Shown here piece after piece: positions 53,935 through 61,957 of a DNA stretch of 64,000 nt. The stretch lies in the NCBI GenBank assembly GCA_016699445.1, contig CP064976.1, forward strand, positions 2,418,001 through 2,482,000, written 5' to 3'. The translations under genes and the position numbers were made by a program. The notes beneath the pieces are model-generated. The model searched no databases. It worked only from the letters and a program-made list of their open reading frames with translations, and was not told the origin of the DNA. Origin of the DNA: Deltaproteobacteria bacterium. GTDB taxonomy: Bacteria > UBA10199 > JACPAL01 > GCA-016699445. Within the stretch, counting starts at the first letter, position 1, and every line of letters starts with the position of its first letter.

Positions 53935-55718
53935 AGATTGTCGCTCATTCTTTGGGTGGTGGGTAAGAATATGTGGAAGCATGTTCCGACGCCTACAGTT
54001 GATTCCAGGGTAATTTTTCCACCATGGTTTTTTATTATTTCAGAAACCATCGAGAGGCCTAAGCCAGTTCCTTTGCCTTCACTTTTTGTTGTAAAAAAAG
54101 CTTCGAAAATTTTCTCACGAATTTCTGGAGAAATACCCGATCCATTATCTTTCACCCAGGCATGAATGTAGTCATCTGGTAAAAGCCCCCATTGATTGGG
54201 GTTATCATTGGCGACATAGTTTTCACTGCCGATGACAATTTCTCCTCCTTGAGGCATAGCATCACGGGCATTGATACAAAGATTTAAAATCACCTGAGTA
54301 ATCTGACCTCCATCAGCTTCTATTTCCCAAAGATCAGGAGCTAGTTCTAAAGAAAGCTGAATGTTTTTTTGGATTGAGGCGGCAATGATTCTTTTTGTTT
54401 TTTGGATGATGTCTGTAAATGAGATTTTTTGTTTATGAGTTTTTCCTTTTCGGACAAAGGTTAAGAGATCTCTGAGGAGATTGGATCCCAGATTAGCATG
54501 ATCGATAATCAGATCGATTTGATGAGTCGTTTTATTTTCTGCAGGAAGTTTTGATTTGATCAAAGAAGCATAGCCAATAATGCCACCGAGGACATTATTG
54601 AAATCATGAGTAATGCCGCTTACCAGTTGGCCAATGGCTTCCATCTTTTGAGATTGAATCAAGGCTGATTGTGTTTCTAAAAGTTCACTCTTAATTCTCT
54701 GGGCTAGTTTTTCTGCGAGGAGATGATTTTTCTTGTGGGTGTATAAGATATAGCCACTTGATAAAGTCATGAGAAAGGAAAAGAGAGTGAGGAGTAAGTC
54801 ATTGCGTTGTGGTTGATGGATAAAATTTCCAGAACGTCTCCAAGCAATCGTAAATTTTTTATTTCCAATATTGAGTGCTGAGCTAAATTCGCGTTCTGCT
54901 TCAGCCTTATTATCTCTGGAATAAAGCCAAGCCTCACGCTTGATGCTGTCGTTGTTGTAAATATCGACGTCTAATTCTGGAGTGATTTCTGAGAAAAAAT
55001 CACCAAAGAAATCTGAAATAAAAAAAGGTGCAAAAACAAAACCTATATGAGCTTTTCTGCGCTCTTCAACAGTGTTGAGTGGCATGTTGTTTTTATAGAC
55101 AGGAAGGTAATAAATAAATCCCAAGTTGTTATTTTGTCTGACAATGAAGCGCACGATTTCAGTAGCACGTGCTTCGCCACTGTCTCGAGCTTCTTCAGCG
55201 CTGATGCGTCGATTGCGTTCTGAAGCCAGATCAATGCCAAGGGCGTTGTTTCCCCAAGGATTGGGTTCCAGATAGGTTATGATAAAATGCTCTTTAGCGC
55301 GGATACCATTTAAAAACTTAATTTCCAGAGGAGATTCCAGTTGAGGGTTTTGTGGTGATTTAAATTTTTCCAAATCACGATCATTTATTGAAAAGGCAAC
55401 TCCTAAAGAAGAAATTCCTGATAGATTTTTAGAAAAATTAAGAGACTTTATATATTTTCTCCATTCTTGGGGCTCGACAGAATTTGACGCTGAAAAAAGT
55501 CCTAAACTCCCGCGGAGAGCTAAATCGTATCTTTTAATTTTTTCATCTATTTTATTTTGGCTTTCATTCACAAGAGCTTGAAAATGGTTTTGATCCATTC
55601 TGTTTCGTGAATAATTAAGGTAAGTAAAAATAAGTAAGGTGATACAGCTTCCAATAAATAAAATAGCAATTGGGAGAATGTATAATCTCAAAGTTTCATT
55701 TTTAATGAGCCGCTTCAT
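53856..55718 (-). CDS. CHASE-domain sensor histidine kinase
   Basis: The 620-residue product has a first membrane helix (about 11-33), a periplasmic CHASE sensor domain (about 75-290, GISSLGVAFSIND and EARDSGEARATEIV), a second helix (about 310-328) and the kinase core: phospho-acceptor His in GQLVSGITHDFNNVLGG, N-box NLCINARDAMP, G1 KDNGSGIS and G2 GKGTGLGLSM. The input signal is unknown. No response regulator adjoins it except the receiver of the upstream hybrid kinase, which it overlaps by 17 nt. The last about 26 residues lie beyond the normal end of the ATPase domain, antisense to the glucan synthase. Confidence 0.9.
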   Translation of the reverse strand: MKRLIKNETLRLYILPIAILFIGSCITLLIFTYLNYSRNRMDQNHFQALVNESQNKIDEKIKRYDLALRGSLGLFSASNSVEPQEWRKYIKSLNFSKNLSGISSLGVAFSINDRDLEKFKSPQNPQLESPLEIKFLNGIRAKEHFIITYLEPNPWGNNALGIDLASERNRRISAEEARDSGEARATEIVRFIVRQNNNLGFIYYLPVYKNNMPLNTVEERRKAHIGFVFAPFFISDFFGDFFSEITPELDVDIYNNDSIKREAWLYSRDNKAEAEREFSSALNIGNKKFTIAWRRSGNFIHQPQRNDLLLTLFSFLMTLSSGYILYTHKKNHLLAEKLAQRIKSELLETQSALIQSQKMEAIGQLVSGITHDFNNVLGGIIGYASLIKSKLPAENKTTHQIDLIIDHANLGSNLLRDLLTFVRKGKTHKQKISFTDIIQKTKRIIAASIQKNIQLSLELAPDLWEIEADGGQITQVILNLCINARDAMPQGGEIVIGSENYVANDNPNQWGLLPDDYIHAWVKDNGSGISPEIREKIFEAFFTTKSEGKGTGLGLSMVSEIIKNHGGKITLESTVGVGTCFHIFLPTTQRMSDNLYEEATGSGEVSREKLLTNEAPIAAR

Positions 55719-57942
55719 GATCTTTCCTTTCTTTTCTCAAAGCAGCCGCAATCGTTGAGAGAAGTTTTTCAGGTTTGTAGGGTTTTTGAACAAAGAAAAC
55801 TTTTCCGTTAGAATTGGCCCTCAATGCCGCTACTTTGTTGTCTTCACTATAACCACTCACAAAGAGAATGGGAGTGTCAGGATTATCTTTATGAATTTCT
55901 TCATAAGCATAAAAACCGTCATATTGGGGCATGATAATATCCAAAATAACAAGATCGACTTGATATTGATGAAACTTCTCAGCGCCATCTTTTCCATTCT
56001 CGGCTGAGACGATGTGGGCTTTGTGAGATGTCAGGATATCTGAGACATAATCTCTCAAATTTTTCTCATCATCTGTAATGAGAATGGTTTTATTCTCGAT
56101 AATAGATAGATCAAATGTATTTGTTTCAGCTTTGACAGTCGGGATTGCTGTGGATGGTTTTGTGGAAACAGGAAAGAAAATATGAAAAGTCGTTCCACGA
56201 CCTTCTTCAGAATTAAGTGTGATCCATCCCTGGTGATTCTCAACAATTCCATGCACAGTGGCCAAACCTAAGCCACTGCCTTTTCCAGGACTTTTGGTTG
56301 TGAAGAAGGGGTCAAATATTTTTCCTTGAATGTCTTTGGGTATTCCCGTGCCGGTATCACGTACCGTCAGATGTACATACTTGCCTTTTTTCATGTCTAC
56401 TGGAGCTCCGAGAGATTTAAGTGTCAGCTCATCAAGATCTGTATTTTGAGTACCAAAATAGAGTTTACCACCGTCAGGCATAGCATCTTTGGCATTAAGC
56501 CCTAGATTCAGAATGACTTGAAGAATCTGTGTAGAATCTCCTTCAAGAGGGAGGGTTTGAGGGTCTAAAATCTTTTCAATGGTGATATTTTTTGTTGATG
56601 ATTTGATGAGTTCCAAACATTCATCGATGACGTCATTGATAGAAAAAACAGCCTTTTCGTATTTTCCCTGTTTGGCAAATCCTAATAATTGTTTTGTGAG
56701 ATGAGCTCCTCGTTCAGCAGATTGAACAATCACACCTAATTTTTTCGATATAGAAGCATCATTGGCAAACTTTGATTGTAGTAGGCTTGCGTATCCTAAA
56801 ATAGATCCGAGAATATTATTAAAATCATGAGCAATGCCCCCAGCAAGTTTTCCAAGTGATTCCATTTTTTGTGATTGAATGAGTTGATTGCGTGTTGTTT
56901 CCAAGCTTGAATGTGATTTTTCTAAAGCTTCCAGTGTCTTATTCATTTCATCTGACAAGTTTCCAATCTCATCTTTTCCTAAGGCGCGTATACGCAGATA
57001 CATGTTTTGGGCCTGAGAAATCTTTTTTAGATCTTTATGGATATACATCATTCGAGAAATAATAATGCGATCCAGAAGTATAAAAAGAAGGACGGAAACT
57101 AGAGCCATGGCAATAATCAGAACAAGACCCAAGTAATGAGTATTTTTAATCCCTTCCTGATAAACAGGGCGATCTTGCAATACTTCAATATAAAAAGTTT
57201 TATTTCCGTAGATATCGTTGATCGTTGAATAACCCTCAATATGATCGTCTCCAAGCACTTCGATTCTTTTATGGGGTTGGCCGATGTCATTATGAGACAT
57301 ATCTTTTGTCAGATCCCATCGATCAAAAGAAATTGTGAGGTGGGTTTTCTTTTCAATATCATCGATGATCTGAGGTGTCATAAAATATCCCCAAATCATA
57401 GTTCCTCTCGAGGGCCCTTTGAGTTCAGAAGTTAAAATAGGTCGGGTGAAAATGACTGCAGGTTTTTGATCCAAAACGATAAGTCCGCCTTTTTCAAAAG
57501 TGTGTTCTGGAGATTGGAGTAGCTGGCTTTCAGGTTTAGCCAGATGAAGAATATCTTGAGTCGGTGTGACATCTGTCCATGTCGTTTCCGAAATGCTTTT
57601 TACTTTTATAATGTTTTCATTATTGTCGATAAAAAGTATGAAATTTACTTTTATGTTTTTAAGAGATAAATCTTCAAGATTTGAGCTGATGTAGTCTTTA
57701 TTGTGATCTTCAATAAATTTATACGTATCGTCCCAGTTTCCCCAGTCACTACTTTTTATGCCTAATTGCTCTACAAGTCCGTTGATACTCTCCTGGACTC
57801 TTTTAATATTCTGATCGACGAGATTGTTTTCAATATTGAGATGTCCTTCAATAGTGATGTGACGGATTACCAGAAAAAGACTGGAAAATAATATCCCCAG
57901 AGTCACAAAAATAATCGCAAGAATCTTTTTCTGAATGAGCAT
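55702..57942 (-). CDS. CHASE4-HAMP hybrid sensor histidine kinase with receiver domain
   Basis: The 746-residue product has an N-terminal helix, a periplasmic CHASE4-type domain (about 35-270, with DWGNWDDTYKFIEDH), a second helix, a HAMP domain, HisKA (LGKLAGGIAHDFNNILG), HATPase (NLGLNAKDAMP, DTGTGIP, GKGSGLGLAT) and a C-terminal receiver (acceptor Asp in LVILDIIMPQYDG, Lys in FVQKPYKP). It is a phosphorelay-type sensor and probably shares its receiver with the downstream CHASE kinase, whose start it overlaps. It begins 12 nt after the porin gene, so porin and both kinases may be one transcript. Confidence 0.92.
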   Translation of the reverse strand: MLIQKKILAIIFVTLGILFSSLFLVIRHITIEGHLNIENNLVDQNIKRVQESINGLVEQLGIKSSDWGNWDDTYKFIEDHNKDYISSNLEDLSLKNIKVNFILFIDNNENIIKVKSISETTWTDVTPTQDILHLAKPESQLLQSPEHTFEKGGLIVLDQKPAVIFTRPILTSELKGPSRGTMIWGYFMTPQIIDDIEKKTHLTISFDRWDLTKDMSHNDIGQPHKRIEVLGDDHIEGYSTINDIYGNKTFYIEVLQDRPVYQEGIKNTHYLGLVLIIAMALVSVLLFILLDRIIISRMMYIHKDLKKISQAQNMYLRIRALGKDEIGNLSDEMNKTLEALEKSHSSLETTRNQLIQSQKMESLGKLAGGIAHDFNNILGSILGYASLLQSKFANDASISKKLGVIVQSAERGAHLTKQLLGFAKQGKYEKAVFSINDVIDECLELIKSSTKNITIEKILDPQTLPLEGDSTQILQVILNLGLNAKDAMPDGGKLYFGTQNTDLDELTLKSLGAPVDMKKGKYVHLTVRDTGTGIPKDIQGKIFDPFFTTKSPGKGSGLGLATVHGIVENHQGWITLNSEEGRGTTFHIFFPVSTKPSTAIPTVKAETNTFDLSIIENKTILITDDEKNLRDYVSDILTSHKAHIVSAENGKDGAEKFHQYQVDLVILDIIMPQYDGFYAYEEIHKDNPDTPILFVSGYSEDNKVAALRANSNGKVFFVQKPYKPEKLLSTIAAALRKERKDHEAAH

Positions 57943-57954
57943 GGTGACTTTTCC

Positions 57955-59268
57955 CTAGAAACTGACCTCAAAACGATTTGCTATATAAAAAGCATTGGAA
58001 AGATCCGGCGCCATGCCTGGGTTAATCATATATTGAAAGTCGGGCTGCATCGCGAACCATCCTGTCAGTTGGGCTCGATATGTGAGCTCCAGATTATACT
58101 CGGCAGAATTAACAGGGGACGCTGCAGCTTCCTGTACTCTTTTATATTTGGATCCATTGATGACAGTGGCTAAAGCCAATCCTAATTGATCCGCATCGCG
58201 TGTAGGAATGAGTCCTGTGTATTGAGCACCGGCACCGATATAATAATTAAACTGATTTACTTTAGGATCTGCATAGCCAAGGCTTGTATAAACTCCCAGT
58301 CCTTGAGATCCATCCTCGACTTCGCGATACACTTGATATTCTCCTAATGCATAAAGCCCATAGCTACCTCGATGCTGAATAGGATCTCCTGAGAGAGCAT
58401 CGACATCTTCCAGATCGTCAAATTTGGCTGTGTAATACCAACCTCCTAAAGAGATTTTTCCGTAAGGATTTTTCTCATTCAGATCTTGTGTGAGTATTCC
58501 AACTTCATTGATGATGACGGCTCCTTCAGCAGCACTGAAATGAATTTTTAATTTCTCATCATCTGTTGGGTCTCCAGGTACAGCATCTAAGACAGCGACT
58601 TCGTAATAGAGAGGACCCCAGGGTTTGATTTTGACACGGCCTCCAAAAGCTCCTGTGGGGAAGGTTGATATTCCTGTTTGTGATAGTGTGGGACTCATTC
58701 CATGAGATGAATTGATAAAGAGTGATGCGTATTCAAGAGCATCAAAGTCAGAGGCTACATCATAAAGACCAGCCAAGACGGAGAGTTTGTCTTCAAAAAA
58801 GTTTTGTTGATACCAAGCTTCAAGAAGAGTCCATCGATCAGGCCCATCGATATTGCTGGCGACTTGAGCATCTCCAATATGTTCTGAGGGACTCGATCCC
58901 AGATTTCCTATTCCATACATGTGTAGTGTACCGCCTTTATATCCAGCCAGTTTTTCACTATCTAGGTCCATAGTGAGATCGACGTTATCCAGATATTCGA
59001 GCTTTTTGCTCAAACCTCCGGAAATATTTCCGCCGACTTCACCTGTGTAGATAAATTCAAAGTTAACCCCATGATCGGCCATCGTCTGACGCGCTCCCCC
59101 CCAGTTCCTAAGAGTGTAGAACGGCTCAAAAAGGTTTCTTGTGAAGTTTCTTTTGATTCATCATGATTTTCGGCTTCTTCAGATAGTGCTATTTGACTGT
59201 ATGAAATGACACTCGTTATCAAAAGTGCCATAAAAACAGATGCTTTTATCGGATCATTTTTTTTTCAT
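57955..59268 (-). CDS. OprB-family carbohydrate-selective porin, two apparent frameshifts
   Basis: OprB porins are outer-membrane beta-barrels for sugar uptake. The start is ATG 59268 after AGAGGAGTGG; a nine-A run (59257-59265) is one too long and breaks the signal peptide (MKKNDPIKASVFMALLITSV after correction). A five-base run (59128-59132) is one short; correction gives ETFFEPFYTLRNWGGARQTM, which contains the family WGGxR motif. The remainder is intact and ends in a terminal strand finishing with Phe (YIANRFEVSF), as in porins. The corrected length is 437 residues. Co-directional sensor kinases follow. Confidence 0.85.
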
Positions 59269-59393
59269 AACCACTCCTCTTAACGATTGAAAACGGTGAA
59301 AAAGATCTGCAACTTGAGTTTTTCTGATAAATTAGATTTAATAAGAAACTTTTACAGTGTTGTGACCGATAACTATGGGATAAAGGAGTTGTT

Positions 59394-59553
59394 ATGAAAA
59401 ATAGTTTACGCTGCTGTACTTGCTATCACCGCTTTAACCGTGGGTCTTTCTCTTCAAGCTAAAGAAGTGAGTAAGAAAGAAGGGGATAAGATTTCTATGT
59501 GTTACACCCACACCAAGAAGTGGCATCCGTGTGCAGTTCAGGCGTCAAAATAA
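59394..59553 (+). CDS. Small exported protein, one apparent frameshift
   Basis: AAAGGAG precedes the ATG at 59394. As written the frame stops after 22 codons, but removing one base from the five-A run at 59397-59401 gives MKIVYAAVLAITALTVGLSL (signal peptide, cleavage likely after LQA), then KEVSKKEGDKISMCYTHTKK and WHPCAVQASK to the stop at 59551-59553, 52 residues. Two cysteines (MCYTH ... HPC) could form a disulphide. Its function is unknown. Confidence 0.5.
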
Positions 59554-59625
59554 AATCATTCAGAGTCATTTTCAACCTTCCAAGAATTGATTTTAAACCC
59601 AAATTCACCAGTTAATTTTTATGCT

Positions 59626-59711
59626 TTGTCATCACGAGCTCGAAGGGCGTGGTGATCTCATGATATCAACTGTTTGCGGGAGATGGCCACGCTTCGCTCG
59701 CCATGACACAA
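59626..59711. repeat. Inverted pair of dispersed GTCAT...CGAGC-type repeats
   Basis: Copy A (59626-59659) reads TTGTCATCACGAGCTCGAAG then GGCGTGGTGATCTC. Copy B (59676-59711) is the reverse orientation of the same motif (GCGGGAGATGGCCACGCTTC then GCTCGCCATGACACAA). They form an imperfect stem of about 30 bp with a short spacer. Similar GTCAT-GCGAGC-GCGTGGC-ATCTC units occur widely as small dispersed repeats in environmental genomes. The stretch 59554-59750 contains nothing else that I can identify. Confidence 0.75.
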
Positions 59712-59750
59712 TGATACGCAAGTATTTAAAGCGTTATGTATAGTAACTAT

Positions 59751-60121
59751 TTGTCATTGCGAGGAGCGTTAGCGACGCGGCAATCTCCCGCTTACTATGG
59801 ATAAGACTTACTTTGTTTACATGATGACCAATGAAAACAATACGGTTCTCTACACAGGAATGACCAACGATCTTGAACGTCGTGTTATGGAACATAAAAA
59901 TGAGGTTGGTGGGGATTTCAGTTCAAAATATAAGACGACAAAGCTCGTGTATTACGACACAACCAATCAGGTTGAAGAAGCTATCATGAGAGAAAAGAAA
60001 ATTAAGAAGGGATCTAGGAAGAAGAAAGTTGAACTTATAAAACTTAGCAATCCTGGATGGAAAGATTTGAGTCAATCAAACGCGTGAGATCGCCACGCCC
60101 TTCGGGCTCGCGATGACAATC
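59751..60121. mobile_element. Compact GIY-YIG unit bounded by inverted repeats
   Basis: The left end (59751-59791) reads TTGTCATTGCGAGGAGCGTT then AGCGACGCGGCAATCTCCCGC; the right end (60082-60121) is its inverted counterpart (GCGTGAGATCGCCACGCCCT then TCGGGCTCGCGATGACAATC). The repeats belong to the same family as the pair at 59626-59711. The GIY-YIG coding sequence fills the space between them: its ATG is 5 nt inside the left repeat and its TGA stop falls in the right repeat. No target-site duplication is obvious. Confidence 0.55.
59797..60087 (+). CDS. GIY-YIG nuclease-domain protein (single domain)
   Basis: The 96-residue product has a single GIY-YIG fold: YFVYMMTNENNTVLYTGMTN (the GIY/YIG strands as VYM and YTG), the catalytic-type Arg in NDLERRVMEHKN, and the Glu in QVEEAIMREKKIKKGSRKKK. 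It resembles the small UvrC-like/UPF0213 endonuclease family, often annotated as excinuclease subunit C N-terminus. No DNA-binding specificity domain is fused. There is no Shine-Dalgarno sequence, because the left repeat occupies that position. It could cut at or near its own repeats and drive spread of the unit; that is an inference. Confidence 0.85.
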   Translation: MDKTYFVYMMTNENNTVLYTGMTNDLERRVMEHKNEVGGDFSSKYKTTKLVYYDTTNQVEEAIMREKKIKKGSRKKKVELIKLSNPGWKDLSQSNA

Positions 60122-60199
60122 TAGTTTTAGAGGTGATCTTAAGCATAAAATAAGAAAGAGTTATCTTGTATGTATATGATAATAACAGTCTATTTTAAT

Positions 60200-60238
60200 T
60201 ATGTGCTAATTCAAAATTGGATTTTGAATTAGCACATA
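60200..60238. terminator. Strong AT-rich hairpin downstream of the chemoreceptor gene
   Basis: A perfect inverted repeat with 18-bp arms (60200-60217 and 60221-60238, arm core ATGTGCTAATTCAAAAT) and a 3-nt loop lies about 30 nt after the stop of the minus-strand chemoreceptor gene. No long T tract follows. It probably stabilises or terminates that transcript; an unrelated mobile palindrome is the alternative. Confidence 0.6.
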
Positions 60239-60268
60239 TCATGTTCTGTTGAGTGTATTGATCCAAAG

Positions 60269-61785
60269 CTAATCCTGTTCTTGAAGGACACCGCTATTGG
60301 CCGCAACCATTTCTGGTATGGGGAGATGGCCGCTTTGTTGATCGATGAATGATTTGAATTCATCGGCCAAACGTTTACCCACTTTGAGTTCGTTGGAGAT
60401 GTTGATGCTAGAGTTTTCAGTCTCTTTGATGAGCTGAGAATTTTGCATAGCCGTAGATGAGATGATGGCAATATTGCGTGACATTTCGTTTGTGACAGAA
60501 CTTTGCTCTTCAACAGCTGTCGCAATCGAGCTTTGGTAGTGATTAATATCCTGTACCACTTCAAAAATCTTCTTGATGCGTGACATCGATTCTTGAGTTG
60601 ATGTTTGAATGGCTTTGATCTTCGAGCTGACTTCATCAGTCGCTTTCGAGGTTTGACCGGCGAGTTCCTTAACCTCATTGGCAACCACAGCAAAACCTTT
60701 ACCCGCTTCACCTGCGCGAGCGGCTTCGATTGTCGCATTAAGAGCCAAAAGATTGGTTTGCTCAGCAATGGAGGTGATCATTTGGATAATATTATCAATT
60801 GAGAGGCTTAGTGTATTGAGCTCTGTGACTGCTTGATCTGCTGATTGTGCCATCGTGGCGGCATTAGAGGCTACCTGAGAAGCGTCTTGAGCATTTTTAG
60901 AAATTTCTTTCATGCTAGCACTCATCTCTTCGATACAAGTAGCAATGCTGTTAGCTTCCTGAGTTTGCTGGTTGGCTGCTTTACTGGAGCTTTCCATATT
61001 CTGAAGAGTTTTTCAGCATTTACGATCTGGTTTTTGCTCATATCCTGCATACGTCCGACCATGGCTCTCATCTCAGAGGTGAGAAGTTTCATAGCTACTT
61101 GAACCTGTCCAATATCGTCAGTTCTTCCCGTATAAATATACTGCATGAGTTTGTTGGAGACGATAGTTTGGGATTGTTTGACGAGTTTTCGAAAGGGCGC
61201 GATGAAAAAAGCCGTGAGCCCTAATCCTGCGGTTAAGCCAACAACACTGCTCCATAAAATAGTCTCTGAGGGTTTTCCTAGGGCAATACTGATAATCCCT
61301 GGAAGGGCACAGACGGCATTAGCAAAAACAGATTTAGCAATAAGCGGAATGGTTGGCCAGCTAGCACCAATCCATTTTCCTTCATTGATACGTCGGTAGG
61401 TTTTATCCGCACGTTCGACCAATTCACGGCTAGGTTTACTGCATACGGACTGACATTCAACGATTTTTCCATTTTGAGTAATCGGTGTAACAAAAGCATC
61501 AACCCAATAATGATTTCCATTTTTACAACGATTTTTAACAATACCCATCCACGGACGTTTTGAATGAAGATGCATCCAAAGATCTTTAAAAGCTGCTGTG
61601 GGAACATCCGGATGTCTCACGATATTGTGACTCTTCCCTTGAAGTTCTTCCATGGTAAATCCGCTCAACTTGATAAAATCCTCATTACAATAGGTGACAA
61701 GCCCTCTAATATCCGTTGTAGAAAGGAGGTTTGTGGTTTCGGGATAATCGACTTCCATTTGAGTGACGGGCAGATTTTTTTTCAT
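60269..61785 (-). CDS. Aer-like PAS-domain methyl-accepting chemotaxis protein, one apparent frameshift
   Basis: The product is a chemoreceptor with a cytoplasmic N-terminal PAS domain (about 15-120; LVTYCNEDFIKLSGFTMEEL, YWVDAFVTPI) as in the redox sensor Aer, two membrane segments (about 150-200), a HAMP-like region and the MCP signalling domain with the conserved hairpin tip EQTNLLALNATIEAARAGEA. A five-base run (61009-61013) is one short; correction gives NAEKTLQNMESSSKAANQQT and a protein of 505 residues. The start at 61785 has GGAGAGA upstream. It is divergent from cheA, so both probably belong to one chemotaxis cluster. No C-terminal NWxxF pentapeptide is present. Confidence 0.9.
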
Positions 61786-61957
61786 AATCTCTCCAAAATA
61801 TATTTTTTATTTTAAAAATTCTTTTCAAAATCCTGAACGGAGATTGTCTGAAAAAATAAGAATTATTTTAATAAAAAAATATTAATCTTTTTCCCCCCTT
61901 CATCCGTCTAGGTCTATGATCCGAATTACCATATGTTTTTAGAGGGAGGGTTGAAGT

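Noticed and set aside
59554..59796. CRISPR-like array
   Set aside because: The repeats are few, alternate in orientation and have unequal spacing, unlike direct CRISPR repeats; no cas gene is nearby.
60229..60768. Second minus-strand frame of 179 codons in the chemoreceptor gene
   Set aside because: It is a different frame of the conserved MCP signalling domain, with Arg/Ser/Lys-rich random composition.
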